Source: Allopusillimonas ginsengisoli
GTDB lineage: Bacteria > Pseudomonadota > Gammaproteobacteria > Burkholderiales > Burkholderiaceae_B
NCBI GenBank assembly: GCA_005239165.1
Contig: RAPG01000006.1
Span: 124,001 to 188,000 of the forward strand
Length of the DNA stretch: 64,000 nt
Direction of reading: 5' to 3'
The notes beneath the pieces are model-generated. The model worked only from the letters and a program-made list of their open reading frames with translations. It was not told the origin of the DNA and did not search any database. Shown here in pieces: positions 56,844 to 64,000 of the stretch (its first letter is position 1; every line of letters begins with the position of its first letter). The translations under genes and the position numbers were made by a program.

Positions 56844-57884
56844 TTATTTTACTAATTCAAAGAGCGATTTGTCCTTCTTTTTTAGCTGTTCGAGGGTCAG
56901 AACGTTGCCCCTTGCATCAGTAAACCTGTCGACCTGGATCTTCTTTGCGCGAAAGAGTTCTGCCCTGGTCGGCCCAAGAATATCGTCCTGCACGTCATGG
57001 GGCTGGTTGCGCAGCCAGTCGGAGAAATCCAGATTTGCATCGACCGGGCCATCCTTGCTGGCACGTTGGCCAAGCAGCTTTTCCTGCCCCTTGAGCACCG
57101 GGATTGATGTACTGCGGCACCCCCAGTGCCGGGGAGGCATCGGCCCCTCACCTATCGGAAATATCTTGCCACTCAGCGCAGCGCAGGTAAGCGTTGTGCG
57201 CCCATCAAGTGTGGCGACAAACATCCAGCCTCGCAGCAGGTCGCTGTTGGCTTCGTACGACACCTGCCGGGCGACGTTGGACGTGTGATTTACCGCCGTT
57301 CGTACTAGAGAATCGACGCCTCGCCGCGACCAGTTCAGCAGCCCGTCGGCATGGCCATTCGCCCTGGTACCGTAGATCGCCCGCACCATCTGATCGTTGG
57401 TGCGCCCCTCGATGATGCCCATGCGGATTTCGTCACGGATCCGCTTTGCAACGCCTGACTCGATGCCTTTAAGCGCCTCCTTGAGCAGCACGCCCTGAAA
57501 CGGTCTGGCCATCGCCGCCGCGTACACGGTATTCGGCGACACAGACGCCAGCGACCCAACAACATTTGCCCGACCAGCCGCGTTGTTCAGCAGCGCCATG
57601 TTGAAATGGGCTTCGTTCTTGGCGAACTGTCGCAGAGACGCCTGCAGTTCGTTACCCACCTCCTCGTACAGGCTTTTGAGCAGGTTATTCACCGACTTCA
57701 ACAGACTGTCCAAGTACGCGGCCTTGAAGCTCTCCGGCGCATTCTGCAGCACCAGGGCAATCTGTGCCATCAAATGCTTATCGGCCCGATTGAGCAGCGC
57801 GATCAGGCGGTTCGCTACGTTCGTCGAGTAGCGCCCGACATAGATCTGGTGACGCGTGGCCGCATCCAGCTCATTGGTCGCCAT
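56844..57884 (-). CDS. Head morphogenesis protein (SPP1 gp7/Mu F-like)
   Basis: A 346-residue minor head protein; its C-terminal domain MFVATLDGRTTLTCAALSGKIFPIGEGPMPPRHWGCRSTSIPVL is the phage Mu F/SPP1 gp7 signature. It assists DNA entry or ejection and capsid assembly. It overlaps the portal gene by 14 bases. Confidence 0.85.
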   Translation of the reverse strand: MATNELDAATRHQIYVGRYSTNVANRLIALLNRADKHLMAQIALVLQNAPESFKAAYLDSLLKSVNNLLKSLYEEVGNELQASLRQFAKNEAHFNMALLNNAAGRANVVGSLASVSPNTVYAAAMARPFQGVLLKEALKGIESGVAKRIRDEIRMGIIEGRTNDQMVRAIYGTRANGHADGLLNWSRRGVDSLVRTAVNHTSNVARQVSYEANSDLLRGWMFVATLDGRTTLTCAALSGKIFPIGEGPMPPRHWGCRSTSIPVLKGQEKLLGQRASKDGPVDANLDFSDWLRNQPHDVQDDILGPTRAELFRAKKIQVDRFTDARGNVLTLEQLKKKDKSLFELVK

Positions 57885-59244
57885 TGCCGATCATCCCCAG
57901 CTCTGGCCCTTCGTCCGTGACGCGCTCCAGTTCGTCCAGCGGATCAATATCCGGCGCCAGCATGCCTCGACGCTGCTGCTCGCGGATGGCCGTTTCCTTG
58001 GTGATGAGCCCGCTTTGCTGCATGGACAGAATGAGTTGCGCTGATGCGTCGGTCAGGGTTGCTGAACCGAAGTCCTTAAACAGCGACACATGACCGCCCT
58101 GTTCCAGGTTGACCCACCGGGCCATGAACTGCAGGCACTGGTCCAGGCTGTCTTCAAACCCCTCAACAATGCGCTGCAGCTCTGACTTATTGGCCTCGGC
58201 ATCGTTGTTCGCTTCCGTGGCCGACCGCTGCCCGGGCGTCTGTACCAGCAGCTCAGCGCCGGTCTGGATCATCTGATCTTCCAGATCCTGCAGCGACTGG
58301 CGGCCAGCGTCTATGGCCGCGCCTGTATGCTCGACATACTTCATGTCGGCGTCAGTCTGTTCAGCCTTGACCGCTGCAGAGCCGCCCACCGTCACAACCT
58401 GATCGCTCGGAAACCCCTTCATAAACAGGATCGGCACCCTTGCCACATGCAGGATGGTGTCTTGGTCGCTCTGGCTCTGCCAGTGCTTGACGTTCAGATG
58501 GGCCAGATTCAAGAGCGGCGAAATGCCCGTCATGAACCCGGTTCTGCGACCGTAGAACGGCACGAACGGAATATCAGGCAGGCTGGTTTCACCGCTATCG
58601 GTGAGCACATACCCCTGCCTGTCCTTCTGCCACAGCTCCCATGAGCCTGGGCGCAACACCCGTACTCGTTCTACCGTCGCAACGCCATACTCACCGTCGT
58701 CAGCCTCTGCCGTCTCGGCAAGCCGCAGCTGAGTGAGCTTCATACCTCCGTTGACGCGCTTTGCTCTCCAGCCCAGCACCTGATTGTGGTTGATCTTGAC
58801 CATGTACGGACGGGCACCGATACGGCGCTCATCAGCCTGCGTCTTCACGCCTTCCAGACGCGGAAAGTCGACCAGCACGCCTGCAATGCCAAACGCCAGC
58901 GCCTCATCAAGCAATTCTGAGGCAAATGTGTGCAGGTTTCGGCCTTCCAGGTCGACGTCGTCGCACCACTCCCGGATCTGGGCGGGTACATCGTCCGCGT
59001 AGGTCAGCGCTTTGGCAAACGGCTTGCCCGACATCACGCCCAGCGTACGAGCGAATGCTGGAAAGAGTGTGGCCGTCGCTAAGCGCGTCTCATAACTGGG
59101 CAGATCCTCGTTCGGCCACTTCAGCAACCGTCGCTCAGCAGCCTGTCTCATCGAATCGGTACCGCCAAGCAGATCTTCGACAATGGGCCAGTGCTTTGCC
59201 ATTGCCACGACTTGCGCGGACTGTTCGTTGACTTTAAGGGCCAT
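57871..59244 (-). CDS. Portal protein (DUF4055 type)
   Basis: A 457-residue protein at the portal position between large terminase and head morphogenesis. MALKVNEQSAQVVAMAKHWPIVEDLLGGTDSMRQAAERRLLKWPNEDLPSYETRL is the DUF4055 start; NLAHLNVKHWQSQSDQDTILHVARVPILFMKGF is a conserved core segment. It forms the ring for DNA passage. Confidence 0.88.
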   Translation of the reverse strand: MALKVNEQSAQVVAMAKHWPIVEDLLGGTDSMRQAAERRLLKWPNEDLPSYETRLATATLFPAFARTLGVMSGKPFAKALTYADDVPAQIREWCDDVDLEGRNLHTFASELLDEALAFGIAGVLVDFPRLEGVKTQADERRIGARPYMVKINHNQVLGWRAKRVNGGMKLTQLRLAETAEADDGEYGVATVERVRVLRPGSWELWQKDRQGYVLTDSGETSLPDIPFVPFYGRRTGFMTGISPLLNLAHLNVKHWQSQSDQDTILHVARVPILFMKGFPSDQVVTVGGSAAVKAEQTDADMKYVEHTGAAIDAGRQSLQDLEDQMIQTGAELLVQTPGQRSATEANNDAEANKSELQRIVEGFEDSLDQCLQFMARWVNLEQGGHVSLFKDFGSATLTDASAQLILSMQQSGLITKETAIREQQRRGMLAPDIDPLDELERVTDEGPELGMIGNGDQ

Positions 59245-59246
59245 GA

Positions 59247-60560
59247 TTACATTCTCAATGGGGTCACGCTGGCAATACGATGATTGATTGGGTACCGATG
59301 AACAACGAAATAGCCACCGGCATCATTCCTATGATCAAAGCCACCCTTCTTGTCCGGCTGGCCCTTCTCGTCGTAAATCTGGCGCTCCAATCCTTGGGTG
59401 AACTTCGGACATTTATCCGTATTCACCAACATGCGTCGCTCGCCGTATGTGTTGCACAGCATGGCGTTCACACTATTGACGCGGTCTTTCACCGCAGGGT
59501 TTGCGGGATTGACCCGCACAACGAACCCCGCCTTCTTCAGAAGAGCAATGTCAGATTCGCTCGCATTGTTGGTTTTCCTGCTGTCACCCGAGGCATCGGG
59601 GTAAACCGTGATGCTGTGTTCGGGGAAACGTGCCTTGATCTGGTCAATCATCGCTGGCGTATCAAACACGTCCATGATTTCGTCAACAGCGCGTGGTAGA
59701 TCGTCCCGAATGACGAACACCACAGCTGCCATTTTGCCGACGTTAAAGTCCATACCGACGTGTAAGGCATCGCCTCGCTTAATCGTGTCAGACGTGTGAT
59801 TTAGCCGCCGATCAAAGCAGTAGTAGATGACCCCCGAATAGTTCTCGAAGCTGGCTTCGTACTCCTGCCGAAAGGTGCGCGGGTCCATCTTGCGCCGTGC
59901 AACCTCGACCTCTTCGGGAGGTACGTTGCCGCCTTGCAGTGATGTGTACAACCAGCTTCGATGATCTGGCTCCCTGCCCTCCTGGCCATCCAAGTAGGTG
60001 TCATAGCAGTGGTTAAAGCCCTTGGGCGTCCCAATCCGCAAAGCGTGGCCACCGACATACTCAATCCTGTTGACCGTGTATCGGCAAGTCGACAGCATCG
60101 GCCTGATAACTTCTTCCCATGCCTCATACGGGCAGTCGGCCCATTCGTCGATCAGGACAAAGAACAGGCCGGATCCACGCAAGTTGTCGTACGCATCCAG
60201 GCCAACGATGCGCAGGACGTGCCCCGACTTCAGCGTGATTGAACACTCTGTCTCGTTTGGCCGACTTCCTCGCCACGCTACCGGAATCGCTTGCTTGAGA
60301 CGACGCCAGAATACGCGCTTAGCCTGCTTAAAAGTAGGCGCGGCATACCAGATTTCGTCCTCGATGCTGACATTCCACAACATCGCAAGGCGTGCGGCGC
60401 GGCGCATCTCCGCTTTGCCCAAGAATGTTTTGCCAAAGCGCCGACCGCATACCGCATCTCTAAAGCGCGCTACCTGCTGCCAGCCCCAAACAAAGATATT
60501 CGCCTGCTTGGCCGTGAGCTTGACTGGCCCTGCATCAGAGAATCGGGTTGTCTGGGACAT
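59247..60560 (-). CDS. Terminase large subunit
   Basis: A 437-residue DNA packaging motor. Walker A is CGRRFGKT (residues ~38-45), Walker B FFVLIDEWADC, and the C-terminal nuclease acids are around MDFNVGKMAAVV and YPDASGDSRKT. It overlaps the small subunit gene by 26 bases. Confidence 0.93.
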   Translation of the reverse strand: MSQTTRFSDAGPVKLTAKQANIFVWGWQQVARFRDAVCGRRFGKTFLGKAEMRRAARLAMLWNVSIEDEIWYAAPTFKQAKRVFWRRLKQAIPVAWRGSRPNETECSITLKSGHVLRIVGLDAYDNLRGSGLFFVLIDEWADCPYEAWEEVIRPMLSTCRYTVNRIEYVGGHALRIGTPKGFNHCYDTYLDGQEGREPDHRSWLYTSLQGGNVPPEEVEVARRKMDPRTFRQEYEASFENYSGVIYYCFDRRLNHTSDTIKRGDALHVGMDFNVGKMAAVVFVIRDDLPRAVDEIMDVFDTPAMIDQIKARFPEHSITVYPDASGDSRKTNNASESDIALLKKAGFVVRVNPANPAVKDRVNSVNAMLCNTYGERRMLVNTDKCPKFTQGLERQIYDEKGQPDKKGGFDHRNDAGGYFVVHRYPINHRIASVTPLRM

Positions 60561-61005
60561 CTTCGTCTGGGCTCAGCGTGTACTCGGCGGCGGGTACTGA
60601 AGCCTCCAACGCTGGCGTCTTGGGCTGATCAAGCCTGCGGTTCACGTATACGTCGCCAACCTCCTTTGCCGCCTGTTCAAGGATCTGTAGAACCAGCGGA
60701 AGGTTGCGCATTTGCTCGGCCTTGCTGGCTATCTGCGCCATCTTGCGCAAACGGTACGCTCGCTGGGCAATAGGAATCTCGCCAGCCTGAGCCTTAAAAT
60801 TTTCCCGGGTTGCTTCAAACAACGCTCGCCATCTATTGCTCAGATTGCGGCCCGCATGCTTGGTCGGGTCGTACAGCGCCACCTGTTGGCGCGGCACTTC
60901 CAGTCCGAACTCTTCCTTTACGGCCTCCGACACCTGTTGCGGTGTGTCATAACACGCCAACGCTTGGACGATGAACCGTTTAACGGCGTCGTTCAGCGCT
61001 GCCAT
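60535..61005 (-). CDS. Terminase small subunit (DUF2280)
   Basis: A 156-residue DNA-recognition subunit of the packaging machine. MAALNDAVKRFIVQALACYDTPQQVSEAVKEEFGLEVPRQQVALYDPTK with the helical YRLRKMAQIASKAEQMRNLPLVLQILEQAAKEVG is the DUF2280 pattern. Upstream are the AbiC-like gene in the opposite direction and a 79-base spacer. Confidence 0.87.
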   Translation of the reverse strand: MAALNDAVKRFIVQALACYDTPQQVSEAVKEEFGLEVPRQQVALYDPTKHAGRNLSNRWRALFEATRENFKAQAGEIPIAQRAYRLRKMAQIASKAEQMRNLPLVLQILEQAAKEVGDVYVNRRLDQPKTPALEASVPAAEYTLSPDEDVPDNPIL

Positions 61006-61084
61006 AGTGTGAACTCCGTAAATGCATGGTCAATCCTGGACCATTCTGATACAAACAATATCTTTGCACTGAGTTGGAGCCGTC

Positions 61085-62038
61085 ATGGACGTTGAAACCA
61101 AGAAGCATTCATTTCTGGGACTGGAAGTTGGCCTTATTGGCAAGTGGGGAGCGTTAATAGCTGTCTTTGCTACTCCCGCGCTGATCGTGCCTTATTGGCT
61201 CTGGTTCTGGGTAGAAAAACGTCGGCCGCTTTCGGATAACCCCGAACAATGGGCACAATTCGGAGACTACTTCGCTGGGATAGCTGGACCAATCATTGGC
61301 TTTGCGTCCATCATGCTTCTCGTTGCAACTCTAAGCCTACAGCGAACGGAATTACGTGAACAACGCATGCTTCAGGAACAGTCCGCCAAAGAGGCGGCAG
61401 AACAAAACAGAATTCTTCTTCGGCAGTCATTCGAGCAATCTTTCTTTGTCTGGCTACGTGACTATAAGCAGCAGATTTCAGGGTTAAGATTCCCCAAAAA
61501 CAATCCCCGCGTTTCGCTAAAAAATATTGCCGTCATACCTGAAGAACATATCAGCACAGGCACAGACGCCATCTACAAAATGGTTAAGTTCTTTTTCACC
61601 AATTGCTCAGCCGTTATGCGCGACGCTGGTGATAAAAAAACAAAAAGACAGAAGATTAAAAATTGCCTCATAGTAGGATGGAACCAAATGTACGAGCATC
61701 AAGGTGAAGCCGTGCGAACATCTCTAAGAACGCTATTTGGCCTAATACGCTGGATAGATGAACACGAATCCCTGGAGTCATCAGAAAAACGCCACTATGC
61801 GGGTGTACTTAGAGCGCAGCTAAGCGATCATGAAATGATACTAATTTATTTAAATGGCCTTACACAAATAGGGCAGCCTATGAACGATTACATTAATCGC
61901 TATGCACTTTTTGACAACCTTGAGATCCGCCTATATCCAACACTAATAGAAATTTACGACGAAGCAAACCCCAAGCCATATCTTCAGTCAGCATTCAACA
62001 CAGACAAAGCCAAAGATATGCACTGGCACAACAGCTAA
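61085..62038 (+). CDS. Putative phage abortive-infection protein (AbiC-like)
   Basis: A 317-residue protein with two N-terminal membrane helices (WGALIAVFATPALIVPYWLWFW and IAGPIIGFASIMLLVATLSL), a coiled-coil RTELREQRMLQEQSAKEAAEQ, and a cytoplasmic domain with LIRWIDEHESLESSEKRHYAGVLRAQLSDHEMILIYLNGL. This is the putative AbiC pattern. It would stop growth or kill the infected cell when another phage attacks. It is transcribed opposite to the packaging genes, with a GGAG ribosome site, and is low in GC; likely prophage cargo. Confidence 0.8.
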   Translation: MDVETKKHSFLGLEVGLIGKWGALIAVFATPALIVPYWLWFWVEKRRPLSDNPEQWAQFGDYFAGIAGPIIGFASIMLLVATLSLQRTELREQRMLQEQSAKEAAEQNRILLRQSFEQSFFVWLRDYKQQISGLRFPKNNPRVSLKNIAVIPEEHISTGTDAIYKMVKFFFTNCSAVMRDAGDKKTKRQKIKNCLIVGWNQMYEHQGEAVRTSLRTLFGLIRWIDEHESLESSEKRHYAGVLRAQLSDHEMILIYLNGLTQIGQPMNDYINRYALFDNLEIRLYPTLIEIYDEANPKPYLQSAFNTDKAKDMHWHNS

Positions 62039-62226
62039 GCCACCTTCAGTAGACGGACTCCACAAGTCCGCACAATGTTGATAACTACGATCTCGGGCGA
62101 CAGCATGGCCGCATCGATCATGTTGCCAGCTTGAGTACTGGGGAGCATCGAATCAACAGGCTCCGGCAACTCAGCCGGCGCTGCGGGTTGACCCCATTCC
62201 GACAGAGCTTTGCCGATCTGCGCCAT
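62035..62226 (-). CDS. Small hypothetical protein
   Basis: A 63-residue frame, MAQIGKALSEWGQPAAPAELPEPVDSM, with a GAGAGAAG ribosome site. It overlaps the AbiC gene end by four bases and is divergent from the HNH gene. No family recognised; may be chance. Confidence 0.35.
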   Translation of the reverse strand: MAQIGKALSEWGQPAAPAELPEPVDSMLPSTQAGNMIDAAMLSPEIVVINIVRTCGVRLLKVA

Positions 62227-62276
62227 AATCTTCTCTCACACCTATGATAATGAATGAGATCTTGCGAGGATCACTT

Positions 62277-63827
62277 TTGTCCAAGCCTAAACCCTCTCGT
62301 GATGACTTTTCGAAAGCAACCATTGTAAAACTTGCACAACGAGTCAGTTACCGATGCTCTAAGCCCGACTGCAGAGTTCCAACAATCGGGCCGGCTCACG
62401 CTGGCGGCATCACTAGTATAGGCACAGCCGCCCACATTACTGCCGCAGCGAAAGGCGGGCCCCGCTTCGATGATTCCCTCACTGCCGAGCAACGTCGATC
62501 CTACACGAACGGAATCTGGCTATGCGCAATCCACGGCCGGGAGGTCGACAGTGATGACTCTCGCTATAGCGTAAGCGAGTTACTCGAATGGAAGAGCTCA
62601 GCCGAGAATTTTTCACACCTGCAGTTGGGTAAACCCCAGCCAAAGGAAGATGACGCCACTAAAATGCTTCTGATGGCAGCAACGGGCAGCCATGGCAGCA
62701 TATTCCCGGGCGCCATCACTAAATTTCACCAGGCATTTCAGAGTGTTCTCAATCAGATGGACCCTCGATTTGAGATCACTACTCAATACGGCGAAAATGG
62801 GCCGATCTACAAGGTCTCTGCGAAACAACCAACCAGCGTAACAATGAGAATACGCGGGGACCTCCGAGGCGAAAATATTTCGAAGCAGTTCAGCGACCTA
62901 GTTGAGCATGGCTTGCCCGTGAAGCTCAATGATGTTCAAATCAGTATCCAGGACGCCCCCTCACTGAATGAGATACTTGGCCAACGCGAAGCCGGTCCGT
63001 TAATTTGGTCTCAAATCCCAAAAGCCGGAGAAATCCGTCTTCGTGTTATTTCTAAGGATGGCCGCAGCATATCCGCATTTCCACCCATCCCAGCTGAGTT
63101 CCGCATAGGCACTTTATCTGGCCGGCTGAAATCTTCTGCACCTCGGAGCCTGCTGGATATTGAAGTAATTTTCGAACGCGACATTTCTGGCAACATATTG
63201 CTCACCCCTCATCTCGACCGATGGAATGGGCTGGACATCCGCCGCCTACCTAATTATGACGATATGTTTGAGCTTTTTGTCAACCTTGCTCGTGGCGGGT
63301 CTCTAGGAATTCGGACGCTCATTGACGGTCAAGACGTAATGCAGGAAGCAATCATCGCGTGCTCGACAGAGCACACAATTCGATGGAATGCCATCGCACT
63401 GGAATACACACAGGCCGCACGCTCGATCGCCAAGCACCTTGACGTCAACATTCAAATGCGCCTATCCGAGATCCAAACTAGACCAGAGTCTAATGAGGTT
63501 ATTAATACTGCCGATACCTTGGAGCTCTCATCAAAACTTCCGTCAGATTTCTGTGCCAGCGTAACTCTAAACAACAGCTTCCAACTTCCACCCGGCCCTA
63601 ATGGGGTCTGGCGTCTCCCCATGGTTCGATTTGGGGTGCCTGGAAGAGTCGTAGCCGTTTTTGGACAGGATGTAACTATCCCAGCCTTCGGGTATTACTT
63701 TTCAAATATCGAGGTAACGCCTTCTGGAGAGCTAGACGAATCCGGTATGAAGATAGCTACAGTTTCTGGTACCGACTCAACGACACGAACTGTTGTGAAA
63801 GATGAGCCTGAAGACGCTCCCCTTTAA
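62277..63827 (+). CDS. HNH-nuclease-like protein with large unknown C-terminal domain
   Basis: A 516-residue protein. The N-terminal ~100 residues resemble an HNH/zinc domain often found in defence proteins: RCSKPDCRVPT, IGTAAHITAAAKGGPRFD, and SYTNGIWLCAIHGREVDSD. The rest (~400 residues) is of unknown fold and probably senses or regulates. The TTG start at 62277 is favoured by a GAGGA site and by family starts near MSKPKPSRDDFSK; an ATG at 62244 would add 11 residues. It is read away from the packaging genes next to the AbiC-like gene. Confidence 0.72.
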   Translation: MSKPKPSRDDFSKATIVKLAQRVSYRCSKPDCRVPTIGPAHAGGITSIGTAAHITAAAKGGPRFDDSLTAEQRRSYTNGIWLCAIHGREVDSDDSRYSVSELLEWKSSAENFSHLQLGKPQPKEDDATKMLLMAATGSHGSIFPGAITKFHQAFQSVLNQMDPRFEITTQYGENGPIYKVSAKQPTSVTMRIRGDLRGENISKQFSDLVEHGLPVKLNDVQISIQDAPSLNEILGQREAGPLIWSQIPKAGEIRLRVISKDGRSISAFPPIPAEFRIGTLSGRLKSSAPRSLLDIEVIFERDISGNILLTPHLDRWNGLDIRRLPNYDDMFELFVNLARGGSLGIRTLIDGQDVMQEAIIACSTEHTIRWNAIALEYTQAARSIAKHLDVNIQMRLSEIQTRPESNEVINTADTLELSSKLPSDFCASVTLNNSFQLPPGPNGVWRLPMVRFGVPGRVVAVFGQDVTIPAFGYYFSNIEVTPSGELDESGMKIATVSGTDSTTRTVVKDEPEDAPL

Positions 63828-64000
63828 GCACCGCATAACCTCGCGAGCTAGTTGAACGGCACATTGACAGAAATGGCCCACACAGTAAACGAACAAAAAA
63901 TAAAGCCTCACACGTGTCGCAGCGTCAAAAACTCAAGACGCAATCGCCCTGACGAAATTATGGCACTTCTCGTGGCAGTCTTGGGAAAGTTCATGTGGCA
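63828..64000. other. End of window without a complete gene
   Basis: No full gene is seen in the last 173 bases. A minus-strand frame ending at 63933 with CHEKCHNF-like residues may be the end of a phage gene that continues past the edge, but the fragment is too short to identify. Confidence 0.3.

Larger units (their letters stand above)
35717..64000. mobile_element. Siphovirus-type prophage, left part
   Basis: From attL rightward lie lysis, tail, head and packaging genes of one phage on the minus strand, with accessory genes on both strands. The tail module (chaperones, tape measure, M, L, K, I, J) is lambda-like; packaging and head genes (DUF2280 small terminase, DUF4055 portal) belong to a different, common betaproteobacterial siphovirus lineage. 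No integrase, repressor or replication gene is in the window; they should follow to the right of 64,000. Confidence 0.93.

Noticed and set aside
63933..64000. A 21-codon minus-strand fragment with CHEKCHNF
   Set aside because: It might be the end of an HNH or recombination gene that continues beyond the edge, but it is too short to claim.
1..64000. CRISPR arrays or complete insertion sequences
   Set aside because: No regular repeat-spacer arrays and no transposase genes were seen in the window.

Overview
The first ~35.7 kb is ordinary chromosome of a betaproteobacterium. The gene order cysM-comEA-hldD-hldA-lapB-lapA-ihfB-rpsA-cmk-aroA-tyrA-hisC-pheA-serC-gyrA, then ompA-ubiG-gph on the other strand, is the arrangement known from Bordetella and its relatives, so the host is most likely a member of the Alcaligenaceae. 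The rest, from about 35.7 kb to the right edge, is the left part of a siphovirus-type prophage. Its right end, integrase, repressor and replication genes lie outside the window.

Host part. From 1.4 to 18.1 kb almost everything is on the minus strand in tightly overlapping genes (many ATGA or TAATG junctions): gyrA, serC, pheA, hisC, tyrA, aroA, cmk, rpsA, ihfB, then envelope genes lapA, lapB, hldA, hldD, and finally comEA and cysM. This couples aromatic amino acid and serine/PLP enzymes to translation, and LPS control (LapAB) to LPS heptose synthesis. gyrA is broken by a one-base frameshift near 16,578, which for an essential gene suggests a sequence error or something worth checking. From 18.7 kb the plus strand carries ompA, ubiG and gph. 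Then come an AI-2E family permease, a LOG family protein, a phosphoketolase, a carboxymuconolactone-decarboxylase-like protein, a membrane metallophosphoesterase, a TAXI-type TRAP transporter with a DUF1850 partner, an alanine/sodium symporter, two small proteins (DUF937, DUF3597) and a glycosyltransferase.

Junction. At 35,717-35,744 there is a T-arm plus acceptor 3' strand ending in CCA that looks like the 3' end of tmRNA (ssrA) or a tRNA, without its 5' half. It is followed on the host side by a strong terminator and on the other side by a pair of 10-bp direct repeats. This is read as attL.

Prophage part. Reading from right to left on the minus strand, the late genes run terS, terL, portal, head morphogenesis, scaffold, capsid, connector genes, tail terminator, tail tube, tail chaperones, tape measure, tail tip M-L-K-I-J, then lysis (class II holin, SAR endolysin, Rz with nested Rz1). 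Accessory genes are scattered through it: an Rha regulator bracketed by terminators in the tail region; a Doc-type toxin with a 58-residue antitoxin between chaperone and tape measure; next to attL a small gene under a near-perfect LexA box, a GNAT-domain protein and a small membrane protein; and upstream of the terminase an AbiC-like protein and an HNH-nuclease-like protein, both opposite in direction to the late genes. The late operon is also studded with intrinsic terminators, which implies antitermination or many internal promoters. The most promising candidates for something new are the AbiC-like/HNH pair, the SOS-controlled gene at attL, and the terminator-studded late operon.
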